From positions 1-32,430 of the forward strand of contig JAOPVX010000132.1 of the NCBI GenBank assembly GCA_025965975.1: 32,430 nucleotides of DNA, given 5' to 3'. Shown here one piece after another: positions 1 through 5,997 of this stretch (its first letter is position 1; each line of letters opens with the position of its first letter). Made by a program: the position numbers and the translations under genes. The notes under the pieces were generated by a model. The model had not been told where the DNA came from and ran no database searches. It saw only the letters and a list, made by a program, of their open reading frames with translations. This DNA is from Mycobacterium sp. (GTDB lineage: Bacteria; Actinomycetota; Actinomycetes; Mycobacteriales; Mycobacteriaceae).

Positions 1-233
1 TAGCCCCAGTTTCCGCCGTAGCCCCAATTCCCGCCGTTGTCCCAGCCTCCACGGTCGCCCCAGTCGCCACCATCGCCGCCATGGCCCCAATGGCCGCCGT
101 GGCCGTCTAGTTGCCACCCCGCAACAACGGGTGCAGATGGTGCGGCGCTCGCGACGCCCGCACCCAATCCAACGGCGGTGAACCCCAGCACGCCGGCGAA
201 CGCGACTCCGGCCGCAATCTTCTTCAGAAACAT
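1..233 (-). CDS. Secreted Gly/Trp-rich protein, C-terminus outside window
   Basis: The reading frame starts at an ATG at 233 and runs off the left edge after 77 codons. A good ribosome site (AAAGGGAG) lies just upstream. Residues 1-30 form a signal peptide: two lysines, then a long Ala/Gly/Val hydrophobic stretch ending in Ala-Ser-Ala-Ala. After a short linker, from about residue 43, the chain becomes a degenerate run of Gly-Gly-x-Trp-Gly, His-Gly-Gly-His-Trp-Gly and Asn-Trp-Gly-Tyr units. Small exported Gly/Trp-rich proteins are common in mycobacteria, but I cannot assign a function. The low-complexity tail suggests an extended cell-wall-associated segment; this is inference. Total length is unknown. 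Confidence 0.7.
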   Translation of the reverse strand, partial: MFLKKIAAGVAFAGVLGFTAVGLGAGVASAAPSAPVVAGWQLDGHGGHWGHGGDGGDWGDRGGWDNGGNWGYGGNWG

Positions 234-632
234 TGCCCAGCTCCCTTTCCCCAACCTCTACGAGTTGCAACGGGGGCTCGCCTCAATTCATGCCAACGGT
301 CGGCGATTTGGTGCGCTCCACGACCGGGGCGTGGACGGTGCTGCCACCGGATCACTGCCCACCCGGGCAGCCCTTGACGCCAGGCCCATCTGCCGCATCT
401 CGAACCGGCGCGACTGGCGGACAGGGGACCGACGACGAGATCCTCGCGGCGAGGAGGTCGGCGCGGTCGTGAGCTCGGTTCCCCCTTACGAATTACGCCC
501 GGCCTGGATAAATGCTGATAGCCGTCGTGCGATGACCTGTGAATGCGCGCCTCGTCGCGCGTTCGCTTCAAATCGCCACCATCGGGCGGACGTCGTACGA
601 TGCCGAGATTGGCGAGGGAGGCTGATCAACCA
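234..632. other. Intergenic region between divergent genes
   Basis: About 400 bases separate the leftward Gly/Trp-rich gene from the rightward Pro-rich gene. The frames that cross it are Arg/Pro-rich and look like GC-driven shadows. A small inverted repeat, CCTCG-cgg-CGAGG, lies at 442-454, and a comparatively AT-rich patch at about 485-520 could hold a promoter. I see no convincing -35/-10 pair and no RNA gene. Confidence 0.4.
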
Positions 633-1103
633 ATGACGGAGACTGACCCGGACCCGGAGACCACGCAGTGGTTCAACACCGACGGCGGCCGGACAATAAT
701 CGGCGCGGCCATTGTCGCCGCGTTCATGGTCATCGTGGCGACCGTGGTTCTCGTCGGGGGCCAGGCCAACCAATCTCCACAGAATGAGCAACCGGGTCCG
801 GCCACCACCGCATCGACACCGGCCCCGGCTCCGCCCGCTCCCCCGACCGCCAGCCCGACCACTGCGGCCCCGGCGCCCCCATTGACGACGACGACCAGGA
901 CGCCGACGACCTTGATCGCTCCGCCCAGCAAGCCGTACACGCCTCCTTACACCAATGCGCCGAGCCCTGCCGCACCCGCCACCGCGCCGAACTCAGCGGC
1001 CCCGGCCACGACCTCGGCAGCACCGTCTACGGCCTCGGCACCGACCACGACCCTGCCGGGGCCCTCGCTCAACGTCATTCGGACTCGAAGCGATCGTGAA
1101 TGA
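633..1103 (+). CDS. Single-pass membrane protein with Pro/Ala/Thr-rich extracytoplasmic tail
   Basis: 156 residues. The acidic N-terminus (Thr-Glu-Thr-Asp-Pro-Asp-Pro-Glu) is followed by one strong transmembrane segment at about residues 23-43 with no signal-peptidase site. A long Pro/Ala/Thr-rich tail of about 110 residues then runs to the end. The expected topology is a signal anchor with a disordered, wall-spanning tail outside. I chose the ATG at 633 because a GAGGGAGG-like site lies 11 nt upstream; an in-frame ATG at 600 would add 11 residues. The tail is of a kind that can be mannosylated in mycobacteria, which is inference. No family recognised. Confidence 0.65.
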   Translation: MTETDPDPETTQWFNTDGGRTIIGAAIVAAFMVIVATVVLVGGQANQSPQNEQPGPATTASTPAPAPPAPPTASPTTAAPAPPLTTTTRTPTTLIAPPSKPYTPPYTNAPSPAAPATAPNSAAPATTSAAPSTASAPTTTLPGPSLNVIRTRSDRE

Positions 1104-1115
1104 TCGTGAACGATC
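1092..1115. repeat. Tandem GATCGTGAA repeat with nested 14-bp inverted repeat
   Basis: GATCGTGAA occurs at 1092-1100 and 1102-1110, followed by a further GATC at 1112-1115. Positions 1102-1115 read GATCGT-GA-ACGATC, a perfect inverted repeat with 6-bp arms. The cluster spans the stop codon of the Pro-rich gene and lies about 50 nt before the DUF6941-like start, so it could be an operator for the latter. Confidence 0.4.
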
Positions 1116-1154
1116 CGGTGTATAACCGCCCTCGAAGTTTGCTGCGGAGTGCGG

Positions 1155-1160
1155 TAACTT
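1155..1160 (+). promoter_or_regulatory. Candidate -10 box (TAACTT) for a leaderless transcript
   Basis: TAACTT fits the mycobacterial TANNNT -10 pattern and ends 7 nt before the ATG at 1168. No Shine-Dalgarno sequence is visible there, so transcription would begin at or next to the start codon. No clear -35 element is seen. Confidence 0.4.
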
Positions 1161-1167
1161 CCCTGAC

Positions 1168-1548
1168 ATGCGGCTAGCCGGCGCCTTCTTCGCAGACCGT
1201 GCGGAGGTTGTGGACGACATGCTCAACGTCGAGGGCGGCCTCTGGGCGACGACGGCGGTCCCGGCACGCGCTGCGGGTTTCGGATGCAGCTGTGTCGTGC
1301 TGTGCGATACCCGACGACGCGACGTGGGCACCGAGTACACGTCGCACATCGATGCGGCCGGCCCGACCGGACAGCGCCGGGCGCCGGCGCGGTCGACGCG
1401 GTTTCGGCTCCCCAGCGCGATGAAGTTCATGGTCCTGACCCAAATAGCCCTGCCCATCGAAGCCAACGGCGGGCGACACGTCTGCAGCTTCCGGCTGCAA
1501 GGACGCCACGAGCGATTCGACATTCCGTTGGATATCGTCGTCGGATGA
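1168..1548 (+). CDS. DUF6941-like protein of unknown function
   Basis: 126 residues. The N-terminus has the pattern Ala-Phe-Phe-Ala-Asp-x-Ala-Glu-Val followed by Leu-Asn-Val-x-Gly-Gly-x-Trp. I recognise this as the opening signature of the small actinobacterial DUF6941-type family. The C-terminal half has alternating hydrophobic residues that suggest beta strands, ending in Ile-Pro-Leu-Asp-Ile-Val-Val-Gly. There is no signal peptide or membrane segment, so it is probably cytoplasmic. The start lacks a ribosome site but lies 7 nt after a TANNNT box, consistent with leaderless translation. Function unknown; the reverse-strand frames here look like shadows. Confidence 0.6.
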   Translation: MRLAGAFFADRAEVVDDMLNVEGGLWATTAVPARAAGFGCSCVVLCDTRRRDVGTEYTSHIDAAGPTGQRRAPARSTRFRLPSAMKFMVLTQIALPIEANGGRHVCSFRLQGRHERFDIPLDIVVG

Positions 1549-1654
1549 CTCGTCGCGCTGCGGCGAAATCCCGTCCCGGAAAACGTTCATTGACCACTGG
1601 CCACCCGTTAGGCTTCGCGGAGGCCAACCGGTCATGACGACCTAGGGGTGGGAC

Positions 1655-2080
1655 ATGATTCGCGAACTTTTTGCCGCCGCCGCGATCGCGGGCGCTGCCG
1701 TCGCCATGGCGCCCGTCGCCGTCGCCGACGGCGGCGACAACATGTACTTCGACCAGCCTGGGCACTACGCCACAGACGTGCCTGGCATGAATTACGACGC
1801 CCACCTCAACGCGCCGTGCGACAACATGGACTTCTTCACTTTCGGCCGCGGCCCCGGCGGTGAGGCACTGCAATGCCGGTGGATCGCCAACCAATGGCCG
1901 CCCATCGACACCGGCTTCTGGGTATCCACCTACCAGTTGTTCGGGGTCAAGGACATCGGCGCGCCGTGTCCCAAGCCGCAGGCCGCGGCCCAGGCCCCCG
2001 ATGGTCGTCCGCTGCTGTGTCTCGGCGAGCAGGGCTGGCAGCCCGGCTTCTTCACCCGCGAGGGCTTCTTCCCTGGCTGA
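1655..2080 (+). CDS. Secreted mycobacterial protein with four cysteines
   Basis: 141 residues. A signal peptide covers residues 1-24, ending Ala-Val-Ala before Asp-Gly-Gly. The mature part of about 117 residues has exactly four cysteines (in Pro-Cys-Asp, Gln-Cys-Arg, Pro-Cys-Pro and Leu-Cys-Leu contexts), which suggests two disulfides outside the cytoplasm. It is rich in Trp, Phe, Pro and Gly, with a Phe-Gly-Arg-Gly-Pro-Gly-Gly motif near the middle and Trp-Gln-Pro-Gly-Phe-Phe near the end. The ATG at 1655 has a close GGGGTGG site. It resembles small exported proteins that seem restricted to mycobacteria; the role is unknown. Confidence 0.75.
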   Translation: MIRELFAAAAIAGAAVAMAPVAVADGGDNMYFDQPGHYATDVPGMNYDAHLNAPCDNMDFFTFGRGPGGEALQCRWIANQWPPIDTGFWVSTYQLFGVKDIGAPCPKPQAAAQAPDGRPLLCLGEQGWQPGFFTREGFFPG

Positions 2081-2129
2081 CCGGGCCGCACCGGCGTGAC
2101 CGGACCTGCCACAATCCCGGGTCCGCCGG

Positions 2130-2483
2130 CTACCCGCGCAGCGTCCGACTCGGTGGGGTGCCGAACGCTTGCTTGTAGACCATGCTGAACCGGCCGGGAT
2201 GGCCGAACCGCCATCGGCAGGCGATCTCCATCACCGTGTCAACGGCGGGGTCGGCGGCCTGTAGATCGCGGTGCGCCTTCTCGAGGCGCACCGCGCGCAA
2301 ATACTCCAGCGGCGTCGTGCCCAGATGGCGGCGGAATGTGTACTGAACCGAGCGCGGGGTGACGCCGATCGCCGTTGCGATATCGCCTAGCCCGATATCC
2401 CGGTGAGCGTTGTCGTGAATGAACGCGGTTGCCCTGCGCAACGTCGGGGGTTGCGCGGCAAACGTTTCGGCAGGGTTGCGCAT
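2130..2483 (-). CDS. AraC-type DNA-binding-domain protein lacking a sensor domain
   Basis: The 117 residues contain a complete AraC/XylS DNA-binding domain. The first helix-turn-helix is around Leu-Gly-Asp-Ile-Ala-Thr-Ala-Ile-Gly-Val, then the Gly-Thr-Thr-Pro-Leu-Glu-Tyr-Leu-Arg-x-Val-Arg-Leu linker, and a second helix-turn-helix ending Phe-Gly-His-Pro-Gly-Arg-Phe-Ser. Family members usually carry about 200 extra N-terminal residues for ligand binding and dimerisation. Here the upstream frame runs into the divergent SRPBCC gene and shows no such fold. I used the ATG at 2483. An ATG at 2561 would give 144 residues but would share its CATG with the opposite start codon. It may be a truncated relic or a true minimal regulator of the SRPBCC gene. 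Confidence 0.55.
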   Translation of the reverse strand: MRNPAETFAAQPPTLRRATAFIHDNAHRDIGLGDIATAIGVTPRSVQYTFRRHLGTTPLEYLRAVRLEKAHRDLQAADPAVDTVMEIACRWRFGHPGRFSMVYKQAFGTPPSRTLRG

Positions 2484-2559
2484 TTGCCCGTCGGTATACC
2501 CGAGGACCGAGATCCCAAACCGCGCCGCCGCAGGCTTCAACCCTGACACGATTTGGCCC

Positions 2560-3036
2560 ATGACCGAACGCATCGAAGTCCAGCGCACCATCACCGCACC
2601 TGCGGCCGACATCTTCGCGGTCCTTTGCGACCCGCAGGGCCACGTCGCGATCGACGCCTCCGGCATGTTGCAGGATGCCGACGGCGGTCCCGCGCAAGCC
2701 GTCGGTGACAGCTTCGTCGTGCACATGGACCGCGAGGCGCTCAACGACTACCCGATGGGCAAGTACGACGTCACCGTCACGATCTGCGAGTTCGACAAGG
2801 ACCGGCTGATCGGATGGACGATCCTGGGTCAGATCCGGCCGCAGATCGGGCACATCTACGGCTATCGGCTCGAGCCGGCCGACGGCGGCACTCTGGTCAC
2901 GTCGTTCTACGACTGGTCCGACATCGACCCGAAGTGGCGCGACGCCAACATTTTTCCGGTCGTGCCCGAGAGCGCACTGCGCGCGACCCTCGGCATCCTC
3001 GATCGCACGGTGCGCCGCGGATATCCCCGCGGCTAG
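2560..3036 (+). CDS. SRPBCC (START/polyketide-cyclase-like) superfamily protein
   Basis: 158 residues. It has the hallmark SRPBCC opening (Ile-Glu-Val-x-Arg-Thr-Ile-x-Ala-Pro-Ala-Ala-Asp-Ile-Phe) and later strands containing Tyr-Arg-Leu-Glu-Pro-Ala-Asp-Gly-Gly-Thr-Leu-Val and Phe-Tyr-Asp-Trp-Ser. It ends with a C-terminal helix (Leu-Gly-Ile-Leu-Asp-Arg-Thr-Val). This helix-grip fold forms a hydrophobic cavity for lipids, polyketides or aromatic ligands; the ligand cannot be read here. The ATG at 2560 lacks a visible ribosome site. The gene diverges from the AraC-type gene and precedes clpC2 by 62 nt. Confidence 0.75.
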   Translation: MTERIEVQRTITAPAADIFAVLCDPQGHVAIDASGMLQDADGGPAQAVGDSFVVHMDREALNDYPMGKYDVTVTICEFDKDRLIGWTILGQIRPQIGHIYGYRLEPADGGTLVTSFYDWSDIDPKWRDANIFPVVPESALRATLGILDRTVRRGYPRG

Positions 3037-3049
3037 ACGCACCCGCAGG

Positions 3050-3068
3050 CGTCAATCATCGGTTGACG
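3050..3068. promoter_or_regulatory. Upstream imperfect palindrome of clpC2 (candidate operator O1)
   Basis: CGTCAATCATCGGTTGACG: the outer CGTCAA/TTGACG arms are identical to those of the perfect palindrome at 3079-3097, with the same 19-bp length. The centres are 29 bp apart, close to three helical turns. Confidence 0.6.
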
Positions 3069-3078
3069 AACCGGCTGC

Positions 3079-3097
3079 CGTCAACCTAAGGTTGACG
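3079..3097. promoter_or_regulatory. Perfect 19-bp palindrome overlapping the clpC2 translation start (candidate operator O2)
   Basis: CGTCAACCT-A-AGGTTGACG is a perfect inverted repeat ending one base before the clpC2 ATG. It also contains the only ribosome-binding candidate (AAGG, 7-nt spacing). A protein bound here would block both transcription and ribosome access. ClpC2 itself has an N-terminal helix-turn-helix-like segment, so autoregulation is the simplest reading. Confidence 0.7.
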
Positions 3098-3098
3098 C

Positions 3099-3824
3099 AT
3101 GACCGCAAAGTTCGCCCACCCCGTCCGCCTCGACGACCTCATCGACGTGATCAAGGCGGTCCACGACGAGCCACTCGATCAGCTCACCGACGCGATGCTG
3201 GCCGCCGAGTCCCTTGGCGAGATCGCCGACCACCTCATCGGCCACTTCGTCGACCAGGCGCGCAAGTCCGGGGCGTCGTGGACCGATATCGGCAAGTGCA
3301 TGGGTGTCACCAAGCAGGCCGCGCAGAAGCGGTTCGTCCCCAAGTCGCCCATCGATGCGGGCGCGCTCGACCCGAACGCCGGCTTCGGCCGGTTCACCCC
3401 ACGCGCGCGCAATGTCGTCGTGGTGGCGCAGAACAAAGCCCACGAAGCCGGCAACAACGAGATCCACACCGCCCACCTCCTGCTTGCCTTGTTCGCCGAA
3501 CCGGAAGGACTTGCGGTGAAGCTGCTCGCCAGCCAGGGCGTCGACGCGCAGGCGGTCGCCGCGGCGGTCACGCTGCCGCCCCGCGTCGACGATGTGCCTG
3601 CGCTGATCCCGTTCAGTCCTGCGGCGAAAAAGGTGCTGGAACTGACCTTCCGCCAAGCACTCCGGCTCGGCCACAACTACATCGGCACCGAGCACATTCT
3701 GCTGGCGCTGCTCGAAGCCGAGGAAGAGGATGGTGCGTTACACGGACTCGGCGTCGACATGGACCGAACGGGAAGCGAAATCGTCAGCGTCCTCGAGTCA
3801 CTGATCACGCCCGGGTCGGACTGA
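3099..3824 (+). CDS. clpC2: ClpC2, ClpC N-domain-like protein without ATPase modules
   Basis: 241 residues, close to M. tuberculosis ClpC2 (Rv2667), which I recall as about 250. Residues 1-80 are a helical segment containing a helix-turn-helix-like stretch at about 60-79 (Ser-Trp-Thr-Asp-Ile-Gly-x-x-Met-Gly-Val-Thr-Lys-Gln-Ala-Ala). Residues about 96-235 hold two Clp_N repeats, with Phe-Thr-Pro-Arg-Ala-Arg, Glu-Ile-His-Thr-Ala-His-Leu-Leu-Leu and Tyr-Ile-Gly-Thr-Glu-His-Ile-Leu-Leu-Ala-Leu. There is no Walker motif, so it cannot unfold proteins itself. Published work describes ClpC2 as a decoy that binds ClpC1-targeting antibiotics such as cyclomarin and controls its own expression. The two palindromes directly upstream fit that picture. 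Confidence 0.9.
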   Translation: MTAKFAHPVRLDDLIDVIKAVHDEPLDQLTDAMLAAESLGEIADHLIGHFVDQARKSGASWTDIGKCMGVTKQAAQKRFVPKSPIDAGALDPNAGFGRFTPRARNVVVVAQNKAHEAGNNEIHTAHLLLALFAEPEGLAVKLLASQGVDAQAVAAAVTLPPRVDDVPALIPFSPAAKKVLELTFRQALRLGHNYIGTEHILLALLEAEEEDGALHGLGVDMDRTGSEIVSVLESLITPGSD

Positions 3825-3829
3825 GCGAT

Positions 3830-3868
3830 CTCACATCCGAGCAGGCCGCCGCGTCTTCATGATGTGAG
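3830..3868 (+). promoter_or_regulatory. Inverted repeat enclosing the sigma-factor start codon
   Basis: CTCACATC at 3830-3837 is exactly complementary to GATGTGAG at 3861-3868, with a 23-nt spacer. The right arm contains the GTG start at 3864 and its only GAGG. In RNA the repeat could hide the initiation region; as DNA it could be a spaced operator. Confidence 0.45.
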
Positions 3869-4346
3869 GGTGCGACCGTTCGAGGACGTGGTGGCCGAGC
3901 ATGGCGCCACGGTGCTGCGGGTCTGCCGCGCCGTCGTCGGCCCCGTCGACGCCGAGGACGCCTGGTCCGAGACGTTCCTGTCGGCGCTGCGCGGCTATCC
4001 CGCCCTGCCCGCCGACGCCAACATCGAGGCCTGGCTCGTGACGATCGCTCACCGCCGCGCCATCGACGTCGGACGCGCCCGCTCACGCCGCCCCGTCCCA
4101 ACCGATACCCTGCCCGACCGCCCCGCCGCCCACGCCGACCCGGCCGCACGCGACCCCGACCTGTGGACCGCGCTAGGACGGCTGCCCACCAAACAACGCC
4201 GGGCGGTGGCATACCACCACATCGCCGGCCTGCCGTTCGCCGAGATCGCCGAACTGCTCGGCAACTCCCCCGCCGCCGCGCGCCGCGCCGCCGCCGACGG
4301 ACTCAGAACACTTCGCAAGCACTACCGTGAGGACGAAACCGCATGA
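3864..4346 (+). CDS. ECF-type RNA polymerase sigma factor
   Basis: 160 residues with both required sigma regions. Region 2 is at about residues 5-75 (His-Gly-Ala-Thr-Val-Leu-Arg-Val, then Asp-Ala-Glu-Asp-Ala-Trp-Ser-Glu-Thr-Phe-Leu and Glu-Ala-Trp-Leu-Val-Thr-Ile-Ala-His-Arg-Arg-Ala-Ile-Asp). Region 4 is at about 100-155 (Leu-Gly-Arg-Leu-Pro-Thr-Lys-Gln-Arg-Arg-Ala-Val, then the helix-turn-helix Pro-Phe-Ala-Glu-Ile-Ala-Glu-Leu-Leu-Gly). It would direct polymerase to a small regulon. No anti-sigma factor is encoded beside it; the next gene, overlapping by 4 nt, is an alkylguanine-DNA alkyltransferase. GTG 3864 is the chosen start, with GTG 3870 as an alternative. It lies 39 nt after clpC2. Confidence 0.85.
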   Translation: MRVRPFEDVVAEHGATVLRVCRAVVGPVDAEDAWSETFLSALRGYPALPADANIEAWLVTIAHRRAIDVGRARSRRPVPTDTLPDRPAAHADPAARDPDLWTALGRLPTKQRRAVAYHHIAGLPFAEIAELLGNSPAAARRAAADGLRTLRKHYREDETA

Positions 4347-4939
4347 ACACCAACCTTTTTGACGCCTTGGCCACCGACGAGGCCGCCACTCTCACCCGGC
4401 TGCACCAGCGGCTGGAGCACGACGCCAACACCGCCGACATGCTCGACGTCGCCTACCGCACCATCGACACGCCGGTCGGCGCGCTGCTGCTGGCGGCCAC
4501 CACCGTCGGGCTGGTCCGGGTCGCCTACGACGTCGAGGGCCACGACGCGGTGCTGGCCAAACTGGCCGACGCGGTGAGCGCACGCATCCTGCGCGCCCCG
4601 GCCCGGCTGGACACGGTGGCACGGCAGATCGACGAGTATTTCGCCAAGCGGCGCACCACCTTTGACATCCTCGTCGACCTGCGACTGACAGACGGCTTCC
4701 GCCGCAACGTCATCGAACACCTCCGCGACATCGCCTACGGTCACCGCGAGAGCTATGCCGCGGTCGCCGCGGCCCTCGGCAGCCCAAAAGCCGTGCGCGC
4801 AGTCGGCACCGCCTGCGCCAACAACCCGCTGCCGGTGGTGATCCCCTGCCACCGCGTCGTGCGGTCGGACGGGTCGACGGGCCAGTACGTCGGCGGGCCG
4901 CTGGCCAAGTCGACGCTGCTGGACCTTGAGGCCGCCTGA
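4343..4939 (+). CDS. ogt: Methylated-DNA--protein-cysteine S-methyltransferase with N-terminal extension
   Basis: 198 residues. This suicide repair enzyme moves alkyl groups from O6-alkylguanine (and O4-alkylthymine) to its own cysteine. The active-site motif Ile-Pro-Cys-His-Arg-Val places the nucleophile at Cys169. The helix-turn-helix segment (about 135-160, Tyr-Ala-Ala-Val-Ala-Ala-Ala-Leu-Gly-Ser-Pro-Lys-Ala) flips the base, with a probable arginine finger near 152. Ogt proteins usually begin at the strand found here only at residue 38 (Tyr-Arg-Thr-Ile-Asp-Thr-Pro-Val-Gly). The preceding 37 residues are an extra helical, acidic segment. The ATGA overlap with the sigma gene shows translational coupling, suggesting that repair and sigma activity are linked. 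Confidence 0.9.
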   Translation: MNTNLFDALATDEAATLTRLHQRLEHDANTADMLDVAYRTIDTPVGALLLAATTVGLVRVAYDVEGHDAVLAKLADAVSARILRAPARLDTVARQIDEYFAKRRTTFDILVDLRLTDGFRRNVIEHLRDIAYGHRESYAAVAAALGSPKAVRAVGTACANNPLPVVIPCHRVVRSDGSTGQYVGGPLAKSTLLDLEAA

Positions 4940-4994
4940 AACCGGGAATGAAAGCCCGGGCGCCGCGGTGGACCGCCGCGGTAGAACTAGAGAC

Positions 4995-5417
4995 ATGAAA
5001 CTCAACGACGCCGCCCACGCGCTCATCGGGGACGGCACCGACGCGACCCTGGTAACGCTCAACCCCGACGGCAGCCCTCAGGTGACCGTCGTGTGGATGG
5101 CCCTGGAGTCCACGCCGGATGGCGATGAGCTCGTCTCCGCTCACCTGACCGAATACCAGAAGACCCGCAACATTCGCCGTGACCCGCGGGTGGCGGTCAC
5201 GATCCTGTCCACCAAGCACCCCGGGCAGCAGACGCCCTACCTGGCGGTCACCGGGACGGCCAGGATCGTCGAGGGCGGCGCCCCGGCGCTTCTCAAGAAG
5301 CTGGCCAAGGCGATGTTGGGCTCCGACGAGCACTTCCCACCGCCCAATGCGCCGGAAGGTTTGCTTACCCGCGTCCGGATCGACAAAGTGGGCGGCTCCG
5401 ACTCCTGGGCGTCCTGA
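4995..5417 (+). CDS. PPOX-class F420-dependent oxidoreductase family protein
   Basis: 140 residues forming one split beta-barrel flavin-binding domain of the pyridoxamine-5'-phosphate-oxidase-like group. The typical opening is seen (Ala-Thr-Leu-Val-Thr-Leu-Asn-Pro-Asp-Gly-Ser-Pro-Gln-Val-Thr-Val-Val-Trp), then Lys-Thr-Arg-Asn-Ile-Arg-Arg-Asp-Pro-Arg-Val-Ala-Val-Thr-Ile and Tyr-Leu-Ala-Val-Thr-Gly-Thr-Ala. In mycobacteria this sub-pattern is usually annotated as F420-dependent, with substrates unknown for most members. The ATG at 4995 has only a weak ribosome site. The 55 nt before it contain a short CCGGG/CCCGG repeat that may end the ogt message. Confidence 0.8.
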   Translation: MKLNDAAHALIGDGTDATLVTLNPDGSPQVTVVWMALESTPDGDELVSAHLTEYQKTRNIRRDPRVAVTILSTKHPGQQTPYLAVTGTARIVEGGAPALLKKLAKAMLGSDEHFPPPNAPEGLLTRVRIDKVGGSDSWAS

Positions 5418-5429
5418 CGACCAACCCGC

Positions 5430-5443
5430 TGTAACACGTTTCA
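5430..5443. promoter_or_regulatory. KstR-type palindromic motif
   Basis: TGTAACACGTTTCA matches every defined position of TnnAACnnGTTnnA, the published motif of KstR, the TetR-family repressor of cholesterol-catabolism genes in mycobacteria. It ends 20 nt before the ATG at 5464, a normal place for a repressor site. Confidence 0.5.
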
Positions 5444-5463
5444 GTTTGTGCCATCATGCGTTG

Positions 5464-5991
5464 ATGCGCCGCTGCTTCGTGGTCCTCGTCGCCCTGCTGG
5501 CGGCCCTCGCCGGCTTTGTGGCCCCGCCCGCGTCTGCGGGGGGCGCCCCGATCGGCAATCTCGGCGACACCCTGCGGGTGCAGTTCAAGGGCATCGTCGC
5601 CGATGTGACCGTCCACGACGTGCTGCCAGTCGATCCTCCGCCCCCCGGCTACGTCGCGAACGGATCGCCGAGGTGGATCAACCAGGGTGGACCCTGGAAA
5701 GCCCCGGTCACCGTTCACACGATTGCGGCACCCAACCCCTTCGCGATGGCCCTTGCGTTCACCTTCAACGGGGTTACCCCATACGCCGACGCGTACGTGT
5801 CCAAGCACACCGATGCGCCCGACTCCTTGGAAAGCGCCCTGCGAAATGCGCCGCCTGGGTCAACGGTCGACGGTGCCGTCTATTGGCAGGTCTACCGCGC
5901 CCTTGTCACCAACGTGGTGCTGCTCAACCCGCAAACCGGTGAGCACCTGGCGCAGTGGAACCTTTGGCAGCCGGGCGCACCGCTACCGTAG
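5464..5991 (+). CDS. Exported protein, Rv2668-like, possible MPT63-like fold
   Basis: 175 residues. A signal peptide spans about residues 1-25 (Met-Arg-Arg-Cys, a long Leu/Val/Ala stretch, then Pro-Ala-Ser-Ala). The mature part of about 150 residues opens with Gly-Asn-Leu-Gly-Asp-Thr-Leu-Arg-Val and has a Pro-Gly-Tyr turn. Alternating polar and hydrophobic strands follow, and it ends near Leu-Ala-Gln-Trp-Asn-Leu-Trp. This layout resembles the immunoglobulin-like mycobacterial antigen MPT63 (DUF1942), but I cannot prove the relationship by eye. Position and length fit M. tuberculosis Rv2668. It is separated from the GNAT gene by 6 nt, so the two are probably cotranscribed, possibly under a KstR-type site. 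Confidence 0.75.
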   Translation: MRRCFVVLVALLAALAGFVAPPASAGGAPIGNLGDTLRVQFKGIVADVTVHDVLPVDPPPPGYVANGSPRWINQGGPWKAPVTVHTIAAPNPFAMALAFTFNGVTPYADAYVSKHTDAPDSLESALRNAPPGSTVDGAVYWQVYRALVTNVVLLNPQTGEHLAQWNLWQPGAPLP

Positions 5992-5997
5992 GCCCCG

